NCBI RefSeq assembly: GCF_000231385.2
Contig: NC_018515.1
Span: 1,694,501 to 1,758,500, forward strand
DNA: 64,000 nucleotides
Source: Desulfosporosinus meridiei DSM 13257
GTDB lineage: Bacteria > Bacillota > Desulfitobacteriia > Desulfitobacteriales > Desulfitobacteriaceae
Direction: 5' to 3'
Part shown: piece after piece, positions 53,890-62,419 of the stretch
How positions within the stretch are numbered: position 1 is the stretch's first letter
Layout of the letters: each line of letters opens with the position of its first letter
Notes under the pieces: model-generated
The model's database searches: none
Seen by the model: only the letters and a program-made list of their open reading frames with translations
Told to the model about the DNA's origin: nothing
Made by a program: the position numbers and the translations under genes

Positions 53890-54216
53890 ATGCCCTTAAA
53901 ACAATTAAATGCCAAGAGTTTTGAAGAAATTATCTATGATAATGAGGAACCCTGTCTTGTTATTTTCTCCAGAAAAGACTGTCACGTTTGTAAAAATGTC
54001 GTTCCTGTTTTGGAGGAGCTTCAACCGCAATATCAAGACAGGGTTGGATTCTATTACGTGGATGTAGAAGAGGATAAAAACTTGTTCCAAAGATTCTCCT
54101 TAAAAGGAGTTCCACAGATTCTTTTCTTTAAGGGCGGCGAATATCAAGCAAAACTAGCTGGTGCTGTTGACGAAGACAAAGTCATCGATAAAATTGCGGA
54201 AGTACTGGAATCGTAA
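53890..54216 (+). CDS. Thioredoxin-like protein with CHVC active site
   Basis: ATG 53890 with AAAGGAGTG upstream; a TTG at 53857 is rejected. 108 residues. Thioredoxin fold with redox motif KDCHVCKN (the usual form is WCGPC), cis-Pro in GVPQILFF and the end of the fold at GAVDEDKVIDKI. The absence of Trp and the CxxC without Gly-Pro resemble the thioredoxins that serve glycine or betaine reductases in anaerobes (from family knowledge, not a search). It probably works with the thioredoxin reductase 38 bp downstream. Confidence 0.85.
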   Translation: MPLKQLNAKSFEEIIYDNEEPCLVIFSRKDCHVCKNVVPVLEELQPQYQDRVGFYYVDVEEDKNLFQRFSLKGVPQILFFKGGEYQAKLAGAVDEDKVIDKIAEVLES

Positions 54217-54254
54217 TCCCTAAAACATTCTAAAAGAGGGAGTGATTTAGGAAA

Positions 54255-55472
54255 ATGGGAGTACTAACCTACGATCTAATCATTATCGGCGGGGGTCCCG
54301 CAGGGCTCACTGCGGCTATTTATGGGGGAAGAGCGAAGCTGAGAACTTTGGTAATCAACAAAGGGACGGTTGGAGGTTTGGTCAATACGACACGAGAAAT
54401 TGTCAATTATCCGGGCTATGGCCAAATCAGTGGATCCGATCTTATGAAAGACTTTAAAAAGCATGCCGATTCCTTTGGTGTTGAATTCTTACGAGATGAA
54501 GTTGTGAGTGTTGATTTCTCACAAGAAGAAAAAATCATCTGTACCAAAAAAAAGAAAGAATACTCGGCTAAAGCGGTTATCATTGCTTGTGGCAGTGAGC
54601 CCAGACTCTTAAATATTCCCGGTGAAAAGCGGCTTCAGGGTAGTGGGGTTGCGTATTGTGCAACTTGTGATGCCGAGTTTTTTGAAGGCGAAGACGTTGT
54701 TGTCGTTGGCAGCGGGGATCAAGCCATTGAAGAAGGTATGTACATTACCAAGTTCGCTCGCAAAGTCACTGTGATTGTACTTCATGATGAAGGAGTTCTC
54801 GATTGTAATAAAGTGAGTGGGGAAAGGGCTTTCCAAAATGAAAAGATGGAGTTTGTATGGAACTCCACTATTCAAGAAGTCCTGGGCGAGGTTAATGTCG
54901 AGGGGGTTAAAATCAAGAACTTAAAAACGGGACTTTCCAGCGAACTTACTTGCCAGGGTGCTTTTTTCTTTGTTGGGATGATTCCTTCGACTCATTTTCT
55001 TAAGGAAAGTGGCATTGGGATGGACAGTAGAGGCTATATTCCTGTCAATGATTTAATGGAAACAGATCTCGAAGGGGTATATGCGGTGGGAGACAATCGG
55101 GTTAAATATTTAAGGCAAGTGGTTTCTGCTGCAGGTGATGGGGCAACGGCCGCAGTCGCTGCCGAGCGCTATATTGAGGAACTGAACGGGTTTCGTACGA
55201 GTGTACTGAAAAGCGACAAAAAAGTGCTCTTACTCTTCTTCAATGCCTTAAATAATGAAAGCTTGGAGTTTAGCACTTTATTAGAAGAGGCAAATCAAGA
55301 ACTATCGGAACCCTACAAAGTGGTGAAAATGGATACGGCTACAAAGAAAAACTTGGCCCAAAAGTATGATGTCAAAAACGTACCATCAGTTGTTGTATTG
55401 GACAGAGGGCAAGAGATCAGGCGATTGGATTATTCAATGGATAAAGAAAAACTTAAAGCTCAATTAAGATAA
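54255..55472 (+). CDS. trxB: Thioredoxin reductase with C-terminal thioredoxin-like domain
   Basis: 405 residues against about 310 for ordinary TrxB. Residues 1-310 are standard: FAD motif IIGGGPAGLTAAIYGGRA, redox CATC (near residue 133) in YCATCDAEFFEG, the NAD(P)H motif VVGSGDQAIEEG, and GVYAVGDNR...GDGATAAVAAERYI. Residues 320-405 look like a thioredoxin fold (KKVLLLFFN...VKNVPSVVVLDRGQEIRRLDY) with cis-Pro but no CxxC: the site reads NALNNESL. The tail could dock the thioredoxin or a partner. It forms an operon with the thioredoxin gene. Confidence 0.9.
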   Translation: MGVLTYDLIIIGGGPAGLTAAIYGGRAKLRTLVINKGTVGGLVNTTREIVNYPGYGQISGSDLMKDFKKHADSFGVEFLRDEVVSVDFSQEEKIICTKKKKEYSAKAVIIACGSEPRLLNIPGEKRLQGSGVAYCATCDAEFFEGEDVVVVGSGDQAIEEGMYITKFARKVTVIVLHDEGVLDCNKVSGERAFQNEKMEFVWNSTIQEVLGEVNVEGVKIKNLKTGLSSELTCQGAFFFVGMIPSTHFLKESGIGMDSRGYIPVNDLMETDLEGVYAVGDNRVKYLRQVVSAAGDGATAAVAAERYIEELNGFRTSVLKSDKKVLLLFFNALNNESLEFSTLLEEANQELSEPYKVVKMDTATKKNLAQKYDVKNVPSVVVLDRGQEIRRLDYSMDKEKLKAQLR

Positions 55473-55633
55473 GATAAATCATTTTAGTAAATAGTAAAGC
55501 ATTAGAAGAGTATTTTACCAATAGTAATTTGGCTTAATATTAAATGAAAAGAGTTTTTGTAATCACTGTAATTATAAATCAGGTGTTAGCCATTTAAAGT
55601 AGCTAATATGCTGATGGATAAATAGTTGATATC

Positions 55634-55675
55634 AAAGGAACCTACCTTTGTGGGATGGGTTCCTTCAATTTTTGC
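55634..55675 (+). terminator. Terminator of the thioredoxin system
   Basis: Stem aaggaacc/ggttcctt, followed by caattttt. It may also serve the convergent chemoreceptor gene. Confidence 0.7.
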
Positions 55676-55683
55676 CTATTTTT

Positions 55684-56545
55684 TCATTTTCGGTTAAAAT
55701 GATCAGTGGTTAGATCTTTCGCTAAGGCGACAATAGCATCAGCCAATTTAGATAATTCATTGACTGAAGGGGCAATATCTGTTAATGAAGCTGCTTGATG
55801 GTCTGACACTATAATCATTTCACTGACGGCGGAATTTATCTGCTCTACCGCATCTTGAATCTTTTTTAGGGTTGCTTGGATATTCTTTGAGGAATCAGAA
55901 CTGCTTTGAGCAAGTTTGCGGACTTCATCAGCAACTACAGAAAACCCTTTGCCATGTATGCCGACTCGAGCCGCTTCTATGGCAGCATTAAGTCCCAGTA
56001 AATTTGTCTGAGCGGAGATTTTGTGAATGACCCCAATTATGGTATCTGTTTCATCAACTTGATTTTTAGTACTCTGCGAGATAAAACCCAGCTGTTGTCC
56101 AGTCGCTGAAAGCTCCTGAGCTTCCGCCGCTATTTGGTGAACATTAATATCGACAGTTTTAATAATCTTATTTAAGGAGTTAGCAATTTCAAAAAGCTGT
56201 TCCCTGCTATCTACGGATTGTTGAATGGCAATAGCACCGACAATGTTGTCGTTTTCCCAAATGGGTATTGCTACAGCTATATAGGGAACTCCGAAGCCTT
56301 CTTTCCCAACTTCTTTGACGACCCGTCTTCGCTGTTGGATTGCTTCATAAGAAACCCATCCGGGACCAGGTTTATCCCCGACATAGGAGGCCTTATCCCA
56401 CTTGAAAGTTTTTGGAACCATGTCCCAAATTACTTTTTCCGTGTCGCAGATGAATAATCCAATATCATCAATTACAAATTGGTTGATATGGTGCCACTGC
56501 TAAAAAGTGCTGGAGAGTTTTACAGTACAATTGATCATTAGACAA
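55684..56545 (-). pseudogene. Frameshifted chemoreceptor (cache-like sensor plus MCP signalling domain)
   Basis: From ATG 56421 the minus strand encodes 245 residues: part of a ligand-binding domain (GFGVPYIAVAIPIWENDNIVGAIAI) and a short MCP signalling domain with the tip [19 protein letters not shown]. No membrane helix is seen, so it would be a soluble receptor. The missing N-terminus is present upstream in two frames: TTG 56545 starts KTLQHFLAVAPY, and the other frame continues NQFVIDDIGLFICDTEKVIWD into the ATG. Restoring two bases (AT) at about 56484-56489 joins them. Either the gene is broken or the read is wrong; the short form starting at 56421 is a weaker alternative. Confidence 0.7.
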
Positions 56546-56793
56546 TTATCTCACCGTCTCCTTGCCATATTTAGATATATAACTACAAAACTAGATAAGC
56601 CTGCTTACATTGATCTTATTATAGTAATGACCAAGTGTGAAATTACGGATAGTTATACCGGGTATAAATTCTGAATTTTATAACCATTAGAACAAATTAG
56701 CTGTAATGAGTTAATTATGACGTTTTTTTTCTGATATACGAAAAAAAAGGATATAATAAAGCGATATTTAATTTTAGACAGGATGGATTATCA

Positions 56794-57954
56794 ATGAATA
56801 CCTTTAATAAACTTGGAATCGACGAAGCTTTAGTAACTGCTCTTAAACAACAAGGGATTGTTGAGCCAACTGTAATTCAAGAGCAAGCAATACCCTATAT
56901 CTTAGATGCGAAAGATGTATTGGGCCAGTCGGAAACAGGAACCGGTAAAACCTTAGCTTTTCTGCTTCCGATTATTCAAAGGATCGATACTCTCAAGAAA
57001 GAAACTCAAGCAATGATTCTTACTCCAACCCATGAACTAGCTATCCAAATTCAGCGTGAGATAGAGACTCTAGTAAAAGACTCTGGTATTGCAGTTACTT
57101 CCGCTGCAATCATCGGAAACGTAAATATTTCTCGGCAAATTGAAAAATTAAAGCAAAAACCCCATATAATAGTGGGTTCCAGTGGAAGAATTCTTGAGCT
57201 AATTCAAAAGAAAAAGATAGTAGCTCAAACTGTTAAAACAATTGTGCTTGATGAAGCTGATCGTCTACTTGATGAGAATAACAGCGCTATTGTTAAAGGG
57301 GTAATAAAGACGACCCTAAGCAGAACGCAGCTATTGTTGTTTTCGGCGACCTTATCCCCCCAGACCCAACAGAAGGCGTCGACACTATTAAAAACTCCTG
57401 AAGTCATTCGAGTGACCGAAACAATCATGATTGCTCCCACCGTTGAACATATGTATTTTTTGGCAGAACAGAGAGATAAAATTGAAGCCCTGAGAAAATT
57501 AATTAGAATAATCATCCCTACGCGAGGGCTGATATTTATTAATAAAAGTGAAGAGATTGAAAAAACGGTCTTAACACTAAAATATCACGGTTTAGAAGCA
57601 GAGGGCATTTTTGGAGGGGCTAAAAAGGCTGAACGAAAAAAGGCGATGGATGATTTCAGGAGTGGAAAAAGCTCCTTGTTAGTGGCTTCAGATATAGCTG
57701 CCAGAGGATTAGACATAAAGGGGATCACCCATATTTTTAACTTAGATTTGTCGGAAGATCCTCAGCTTTATCTTCATAGAGTCGGCAGAACAGGCAGGGC
57801 AGGTAATAAGGGGATTGCTATTTCAATCGTCAATCCACAGGAGGTTCAGGTTTTAAGAAAGTTAGAAAGCGCTTTTGGAATTCAGATTAGCCCTAAAGAA
57901 ATGTCCCAAGGAAAGATCGTTAACGTAAGAAAAAAGTTACAGAGGAAAGTGTGA
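56794..57954 (+). CDS. DEAD-box RNA helicase
   Basis: 386 residues, close to the minimal two-domain helicase core. Motifs in order: Q motif (TVIQEQAIP), I SETGTGKT, Ia PTHELAIQ, II DEAD, III SAT, IV LIFINKSE, V ASDIAARGLDI and VI HRVGRTGRAG. No C-terminal RNA-binding extension, so it is shorter than CshA. Likely involved in RNA unwinding, ribosome assembly or mRNA decay. The MoxR-type gene follows after 69 bp. Confidence 0.93.
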   Translation: MNTFNKLGIDEALVTALKQQGIVEPTVIQEQAIPYILDAKDVLGQSETGTGKTLAFLLPIIQRIDTLKKETQAMILTPTHELAIQIQREIETLVKDSGIAVTSAAIIGNVNISRQIEKLKQKPHIIVGSSGRILELIQKKKIVAQTVKTIVLDEADRLLDENNSAIVKGVIKTTLSRTQLLLFSATLSPQTQQKASTLLKTPEVIRVTETIMIAPTVEHMYFLAEQRDKIEALRKLIRIIIPTRGLIFINKSEEIEKTVLTLKYHGLEAEGIFGGAKKAERKKAMDDFRSGKSSLLVASDIAARGLDIKGITHIFNLDLSEDPQLYLHRVGRTGRAGNKGIAISIVNPQEVQVLRKLESAFGIQISPKEMSQGKIVNVRKKLQRKV

Positions 57955-58023
57955 TGTAGTATAATCAAGTAAAACCTAGATGGAATCCAAGGGTTTAGCC
58001 ACGAAGTGGAGGGAATTCTTGTT

Positions 58024-58908
58024 ATGCAGTCTTCTCCTTTAGAGTTAGCGCGAAAACTAGATGAAGAAGGTTATTTAATAGATCCAGTAACAGCGACAAC
58101 CTTATTCCTTTCTTTAGCTCTAGATAAACCTTGTCTTATTGAAGGGCCTGCTGGGGTGGGCAAGACACAGTTGGCTTTAGCCCTGGCGCGAGCAGAGAAA
58201 AGAAGACTTATCAGGTTACAGTGTTATGAAGGACTTGATTTAAGTAAGGCGTTGTACGATTGGAATTATGCTAAACAACTTTTGCGCTTACAGCTTGCCA
58301 AAACCGAAGAGTGGGATGAAATAAAATTTGATTTATTTTCGGAAGAGTTTTTACTCTCTAGACCGCTTTTAGAAGCGATTCTATCTTCTGAACCAGTTCT
58401 ATTACTCATTGATGAGTTAGATAAAAGCGATGAAGAATTTGAGAGTTTTCTTCTGGAGCTACTAGCTGAGCGACAGGTTTCTATTCCCGAATTAGGAACT
58501 ATATCTTCGAAAACAAAACCAATTGTAATTTTAACCAGCAACAATTCTCGCGATTTTAGCGATGCCTTAAGACGACGTTGTATACATATTTATTTGACAT
58601 ATCCCAGCTTAGATCGAGAAATCTCGATTCTTAGAGCCCATGCTCCGGAGCTGGCAGATAGTTTAGTTAGAGATGTTTGTGAGTTTGTTGCTAAAGTAAG
58701 AAAATTGCCGTTACAGAAGCTGCCTAGCGTATCCGAGACCATTGACTATGCCCGGGCCTTAAAAGCTCTTCAGCTGGAGGAATTGAATTATGCTAACCTC
58801 CTTGGGACTTTGAGCGTTTTGTTAAAATACCCTAAGGACATTGCGAAGCTAGAAGAACGCCTTAAAAAGTGGGAAACCGAGAGTAGACAAAGTAAGGATA
58901 ATCAATAA
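58024..58908 (+). CDS. MoxR-family AAA+ ATPase
   Basis: ATG 58024 is chosen because GGAGGG precedes it; GTG 58006 overlaps that site. 294 residues. Walker A GPAGVGKT (near 40), Walker B LLLIDELDK and sensor region TSNNSRDFSDALRRRC are clear. MoxR ATPases act with VWA-domain proteins as chaperones that mature or insert cofactors into enzymes (CoxD/CoxE-like). Its stop codon directly precedes the ATG of the VWA gene, so the pair is coupled. The client is unknown. Confidence 0.88.
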   Translation: MQSSPLELARKLDEEGYLIDPVTATTLFLSLALDKPCLIEGPAGVGKTQLALALARAEKRRLIRLQCYEGLDLSKALYDWNYAKQLLRLQLAKTEEWDEIKFDLFSEEFLLSRPLLEAILSSEPVLLLIDELDKSDEEFESFLLELLAERQVSIPELGTISSKTKPIVILTSNNSRDFSDALRRRCIHIYLTYPSLDREISILRAHAPELADSLVRDVCEFVAKVRKLPLQKLPSVSETIDYARALKALQLEELNYANLLGTLSVLLKYPKDIAKLEERLKKWETESRQSKDNQ

Positions 58909-60273
58909 ATGGGAGCTATGAATGGATGGACTTTTATTCGGCTAATCAATGCTCTCAGGCAAGTTTCTCTATCAATATCCTCCCAAGATATTCTGGATGC
59001 TGAAACCTGTCTGGCTCGCTATCCGGAAATACCGCCTAAACAAATATTGAGATCATTATTTATTCATCGCCCACAAGATACTGGGGTCTTTGAGACGGTA
59101 TGGAGAATAGTCGTAGGATGTTCAGAGTTCTTGAATTCTGAGGTTTCAAAGGATACATCTGTCAAAAAGGATTTGGAAAATAATAATAGTCCTGGGATAG
59201 GCGGACAAGGCACGGGTCGGGGCACTGGGGGGATTAGCCTTACAAATTCCGGAGATATTTTAGACTCAGCTAAAATTTCCAGAATGATTTCCTTATCGAG
59301 GATAGAAGAGTTGGTAGGTAGTGAGCAGGAATTTGAAGATGTTGTGAAAAAGATTTTAACGGATCTGGATTATTTCACTTGGATTAATTCCTTCGATTTG
59401 GCTTATCAGCGGGGTTCGCTTTCAGAAGATGATTGGATTTTACATCATAATGCTCGAGCTACTATCATAAATGAAATTCAGCAGCAGATTTTGACGGTTC
59501 AGGTAAGGCACTATAACAGTTGGGAACCCGTGGTTCGACAGCATTGGCTATATAAATCTTTAAGCTTATTGTCAGAAGAGGAAAAAGAGCTTGTAAAATC
59601 CAGTATTAAAAAATGGACCCGGAAATTAGCCTTAAAACAAGGCGCGCGATGGAAATCCTCTAAGAAAGGAACCATAGATATAGCTCAAATCATTCGGCAA
59701 AGTGTTCAATGGGATGGGCATTTCTTTAAACTATACTTTAGACATAAAATACCGCAAGTACCGGAATTAGTGGTGCTTTGCGATGTTTCAAATTCAATGG
59801 CCTCCTTCGTGGAATTCTTAATCTATGTGGTAACCTGCTTTAGAGAGAGAATTAGAAAGGTACGGATATTATTTTTCATTGATTCAATATGGGATGTGAC
59901 TGAGTTTGTTTGGAATGAAGAATTAACTGAAGTAAAACAGGAAATAAAAAGCTGGGGTCATAAAGTGAGTTCTGGCTTTTCAGATTATGGAGCTGTTTTC
60001 AAAGAACTTGCAGAGAAAAAACTCCAAGGTATATCTTCACAAGCGGTGCTTGTTATTCTGGGAGATGGTAAGAACAACTATCATCAAGCTCAAGCAGAAT
60101 ATCTTGCTCAGATCGCGGAAAAAGTTCGTAAAGTGTTTTGGCTGAATCCTTTGGAAAAAAATGAGTGGTCGGAACCGGATAATACAATGAAAGACTATCA
60201 AATCTATTGTTCTAAGGTATATCGGTGCCGTACTGCTAGGGATTTGCAGATAATCGTTCAAGATGTGTTTTAG
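58909..60273 (+). CDS. VWA-domain protein (CoxE-like)
   Basis: 454 residues. The first half is helical with a Gly-rich linker (IGGQGTGRGTGG, near residue 100). The second half is a von Willebrand A domain with the metal-ion site DVSNSMASF (near 288), then SDYGAVFKEL and ILGDGKNN. It belongs to the CoxE-like group that pairs with MoxR ATPases. ATG 58918 is an alternative start. Confidence 0.87.
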   Translation: MGAMNGWTFIRLINALRQVSLSISSQDILDAETCLARYPEIPPKQILRSLFIHRPQDTGVFETVWRIVVGCSEFLNSEVSKDTSVKKDLENNNSPGIGGQGTGRGTGGISLTNSGDILDSAKISRMISLSRIEELVGSEQEFEDVVKKILTDLDYFTWINSFDLAYQRGSLSEDDWILHHNARATIINEIQQQILTVQVRHYNSWEPVVRQHWLYKSLSLLSEEEKELVKSSIKKWTRKLALKQGARWKSSKKGTIDIAQIIRQSVQWDGHFFKLYFRHKIPQVPELVVLCDVSNSMASFVEFLIYVVTCFRERIRKVRILFFIDSIWDVTEFVWNEELTEVKQEIKSWGHKVSSGFSDYGAVFKELAEKKLQGISSQAVLVILGDGKNNYHQAQAEYLAQIAEKVRKVFWLNPLEKNEWSEPDNTMKDYQIYCSKVYRCRTARDLQIIVQDVF

Positions 60274-60312
60274 CGAAAAGGTATAAGCTGAAGCTTTCAA
60301 CCAAGACTTATA

Positions 60313-60360
60313 AAAGAATGTCGGTTGCTTTCGATGAAAGAACCGGCATTCTTTGACTTT
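60313..60360 (+). terminator. Terminator of the MoxR/VWA operon
   Basis: A 14-bp stem (aaagaatgtcggtt with aaccggcattcttt, one T-G pair) with a 14-nt loop, then gactttt. Confidence 0.8.
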
Positions 60361-60445
60361 TGACCTAACCTCAGAATTCCCACTTCTTTTCTGATGAGAT
60401 CTTCAAGGCACTGTTCAATTTAATTTTCACAGATTTTATATTTTA

Positions 60446-60475
60446 TTGACACCAAATGATTATGTCATGTATATA
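60446..60475 (+). promoter_or_regulatory. Promoter of the LysM-M14 peptidase gene
   Basis: TTGACA, an 18-bp spacer and TATATA, about 70 bp upstream of the start codon. Confidence 0.55.
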
Positions 60476-60543
60476 CTGCTATAAGGCAAATTCCGATATT
60501 GTTGACCGATACATATAGCAAGGTATTTAGGGGGTGTCTTGTA

Positions 60544-61596
60544 ATGATAATACATACTGTTAAAAAGGGTGAAACACTGTATAATATTGCAAAGAAGTAC
60601 GGAATAAACTTTAACGCATTATTGGCTGCTAATTCATCGATTAGAAACCCTGCTTTAATCCAGCCGGGTCAAGTAATTAACATTCCAAGGCCGGCAGTTC
60701 AGAGAACCATTGTAATTCCCCGAGAAAGTTATGGTTATAACGAAATGCTTAATGATCTGCAGTCTCTTGAAGAGTTATATCCGTTTATTGAAGTCAATTC
60801 TATTGGATCAACCGTTATGGGCCGTTCTATTCCAGCTGTAAAACTCGGACATGGGAAAAAGGAAGTCCACTATAATGGCTCTTTTCATGCTAATGAATGG
60901 ATTACAACTGTCCTTTTAATGAAGTTCATTGAAAACTATGCTAAAGCATATGCTTCAGGGAAGAAAATCGGGTCCTTTAATATTCAGGGCTTGTTTGACA
61001 CAACTTCTTTATGGATTGTTCCTATGGTCAATCCGGATGGAGTCCAGCTTGTGCAGGGGAAAATTGCCACGAACACTAAGGCTTATCAAACTGCCTTAAT
61101 GATTAATTCAGGGTCTCGAGATTTCAGGGGGTGGAAAGCCAATATTCGAGGTGTAGACTTAAACGATCAATTTCCAGCCCATTGGGAAACTGAAGTTTCG
61201 CGGCGGGCAGCATCAGCGCCTTCCCCCCAGAATTATCCCGGGAATGCACCTCTATCCGAGCCGGAGTCTAGGGCTATAGCGGAGTTTACCCGATCACATA
61301 ATTTTCGGTTGGTTAGTGCATTCCATACCCAAGGAGAGGAGATTTATTGGGGATATCGGGGGTTAGAGCCTAATGAATCTCAACTGATCGTAACCCGTTT
61401 GGTTGAAGTCAGTGGATATGAAGCTGTTCGGTATGTTGAAAGTGATGCAGGGTATAAGGATTGGTTTATTCAAGATTGGAGACGCCCGGGATTTACCGTT
61501 GAGTGTGGTCTTGGAGTAAATCCTCTGCCTATTGCTCAGTTTTGGGATATTTGGGGCAAAGTGATCGGGATTTTCTTAATGGGAATTTATGTTTAG
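60544..61596 (+). CDS. LysM-domain M14 carboxypeptidase (gamma-D-glutamyl-diaminopimelate peptidase I-like)
   Basis: ATG 60544 after GGGGGTG; an upstream ATG at 60499 is rejected. 350 residues. A LysM domain (residues 2-50, HTVKKGETLYNIAKKYGIN...IQPGQVINIP) binds peptidoglycan. The M14 zinc peptidase domain follows with SFHANEW (His-x-x-Glu), the third zinc His in SAFHTQGE and the catalytic Glu in FTVECGLG. It matches endopeptidase I of Bacillus sphaericus, which splits gamma-D-Glu-meso-Dap bonds during sporulation. No signal peptide, as in that enzyme, which suits action in or around the forespore. Confidence 0.9.
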   Translation: MIIHTVKKGETLYNIAKKYGINFNALLAANSSIRNPALIQPGQVINIPRPAVQRTIVIPRESYGYNEMLNDLQSLEELYPFIEVNSIGSTVMGRSIPAVKLGHGKKEVHYNGSFHANEWITTVLLMKFIENYAKAYASGKKIGSFNIQGLFDTTSLWIVPMVNPDGVQLVQGKIATNTKAYQTALMINSGSRDFRGWKANIRGVDLNDQFPAHWETEVSRRAASAPSPQNYPGNAPLSEPESRAIAEFTRSHNFRLVSAFHTQGEEIYWGYRGLEPNESQLIVTRLVEVSGYEAVRYVESDAGYKDWFIQDWRRPGFTVECGLGVNPLPIAQFWDIWGKVIGIFLMGIYV

Positions 61597-61614
61597 GAAA
61601 CTGGCTGTGTTATT

Positions 61615-62394
61615 TCATGTCTTAATTTCTCTGGCAATTAAAGCAGCCCCTAAAGCGGCTGTGATAACTGGTTCTTGTGATATAAGTAAGGAAAAGTCAA
61701 GTTGTTTGGCAAGTGCTTTTACGACTCCATCATTATGTGCTACTCCACCGGTAAACACGACATCCGGCTCTAATCCTGTACGACGACTCATTGAAGCGAC
61801 TCTGCTTGCTACCGAATCACATACTCCTGCTAAAATATCAGCTTTTAATTCGCCGGCTGAAACTTGAGATATGATTTCTGACTCTGCAAAAACAGTACAA
61901 AAGGAAGAGATCTTAGTTGGGTTTTTAGAAGCGGAGACTAATTCGCTAATTTCCTGCCAATCCACTTCAAGGGCTGAAGCCATTACTTCCAGAAACCGAC
62001 CGGTGCCGGCTGCGCATTTGTCATTCATTGTGAAATCTGCAACCTTTCCGTTGGGAAATAGTTTTATAACCTTGCTATCTTGCCCCCCTATATCAATAAC
62101 TGTTCGAGCACTGGGAAAAAGATGGCTGATTCCCTTGGCTTGACAAGTGATTTCTGATACTTCACGATCAGATGAGAAGGTTACTCGTCCATATCCTGTA
62201 GCAACTGTGGTTCGGACATTTTGAGTTGTTAAACCAGATTTTGCGAGTACGTTTTCGATCAATTTTTGGGCAATGATTCGCCCGCTATAGCCCGCCCTTT
62301 CTTTTCCTTGACCAATTATTTTTAAATCATCGTCGATCAGTACAACTTTGACTGTAAGAGATCCAATGTCGACTCCTATATAATGATTGGGCAT
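61615..62394 (-). CDS. 2-Hydroxyacyl-CoA dehydratase activase-like ATPase (BadF/HgdC family)
   Basis: ATG 62394 with GGAGGAG 6 nt upstream; the longer frame from 62475 runs into the upstream gene. 259 residues. ASKHA ATPase motifs (YIGVDIGSLTVKVVLID, VIDIGGQDSKVI, VVFTGGVAHN) and the two cysteines that share one 4Fe-4S cluster across the dimer (DKCAAGTG, SFCTVF) are intact. It uses ATP to fire a low-potential electron into its dehydratase partner. It is 25 bp downstream of the HgdB-like gene on the same strand. Confidence 0.92.
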   Translation of the reverse strand: MPNHYIGVDIGSLTVKVVLIDDDLKIIGQGKERAGYSGRIIAQKLIENVLAKSGLTTQNVRTTVATGYGRVTFSSDREVSEITCQAKGISHLFPSARTVIDIGGQDSKVIKLFPNGKVADFTMNDKCAAGTGRFLEVMASALEVDWQEISELVSASKNPTKISSFCTVFAESEIISQVSAGELKADILAGVCDSVASRVASMSRRTGLEPDVVFTGGVAHNDGVVKALAKQLDFSLLISQEPVITAALGAALIAREIKT

Positions 62395-62419
62395 GTATTT
62401 CTCCTCCTTCATTTTAATC

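Noticed and set aside
56380-56540. In-frame amber upstream of the chemoreceptor ATG as pyrrolysine
   Set aside because: The sequence before that amber is not family-like. The correct N-terminus (QHFLAVAPY) lies in another frame, so a frameshift explains the gene better.
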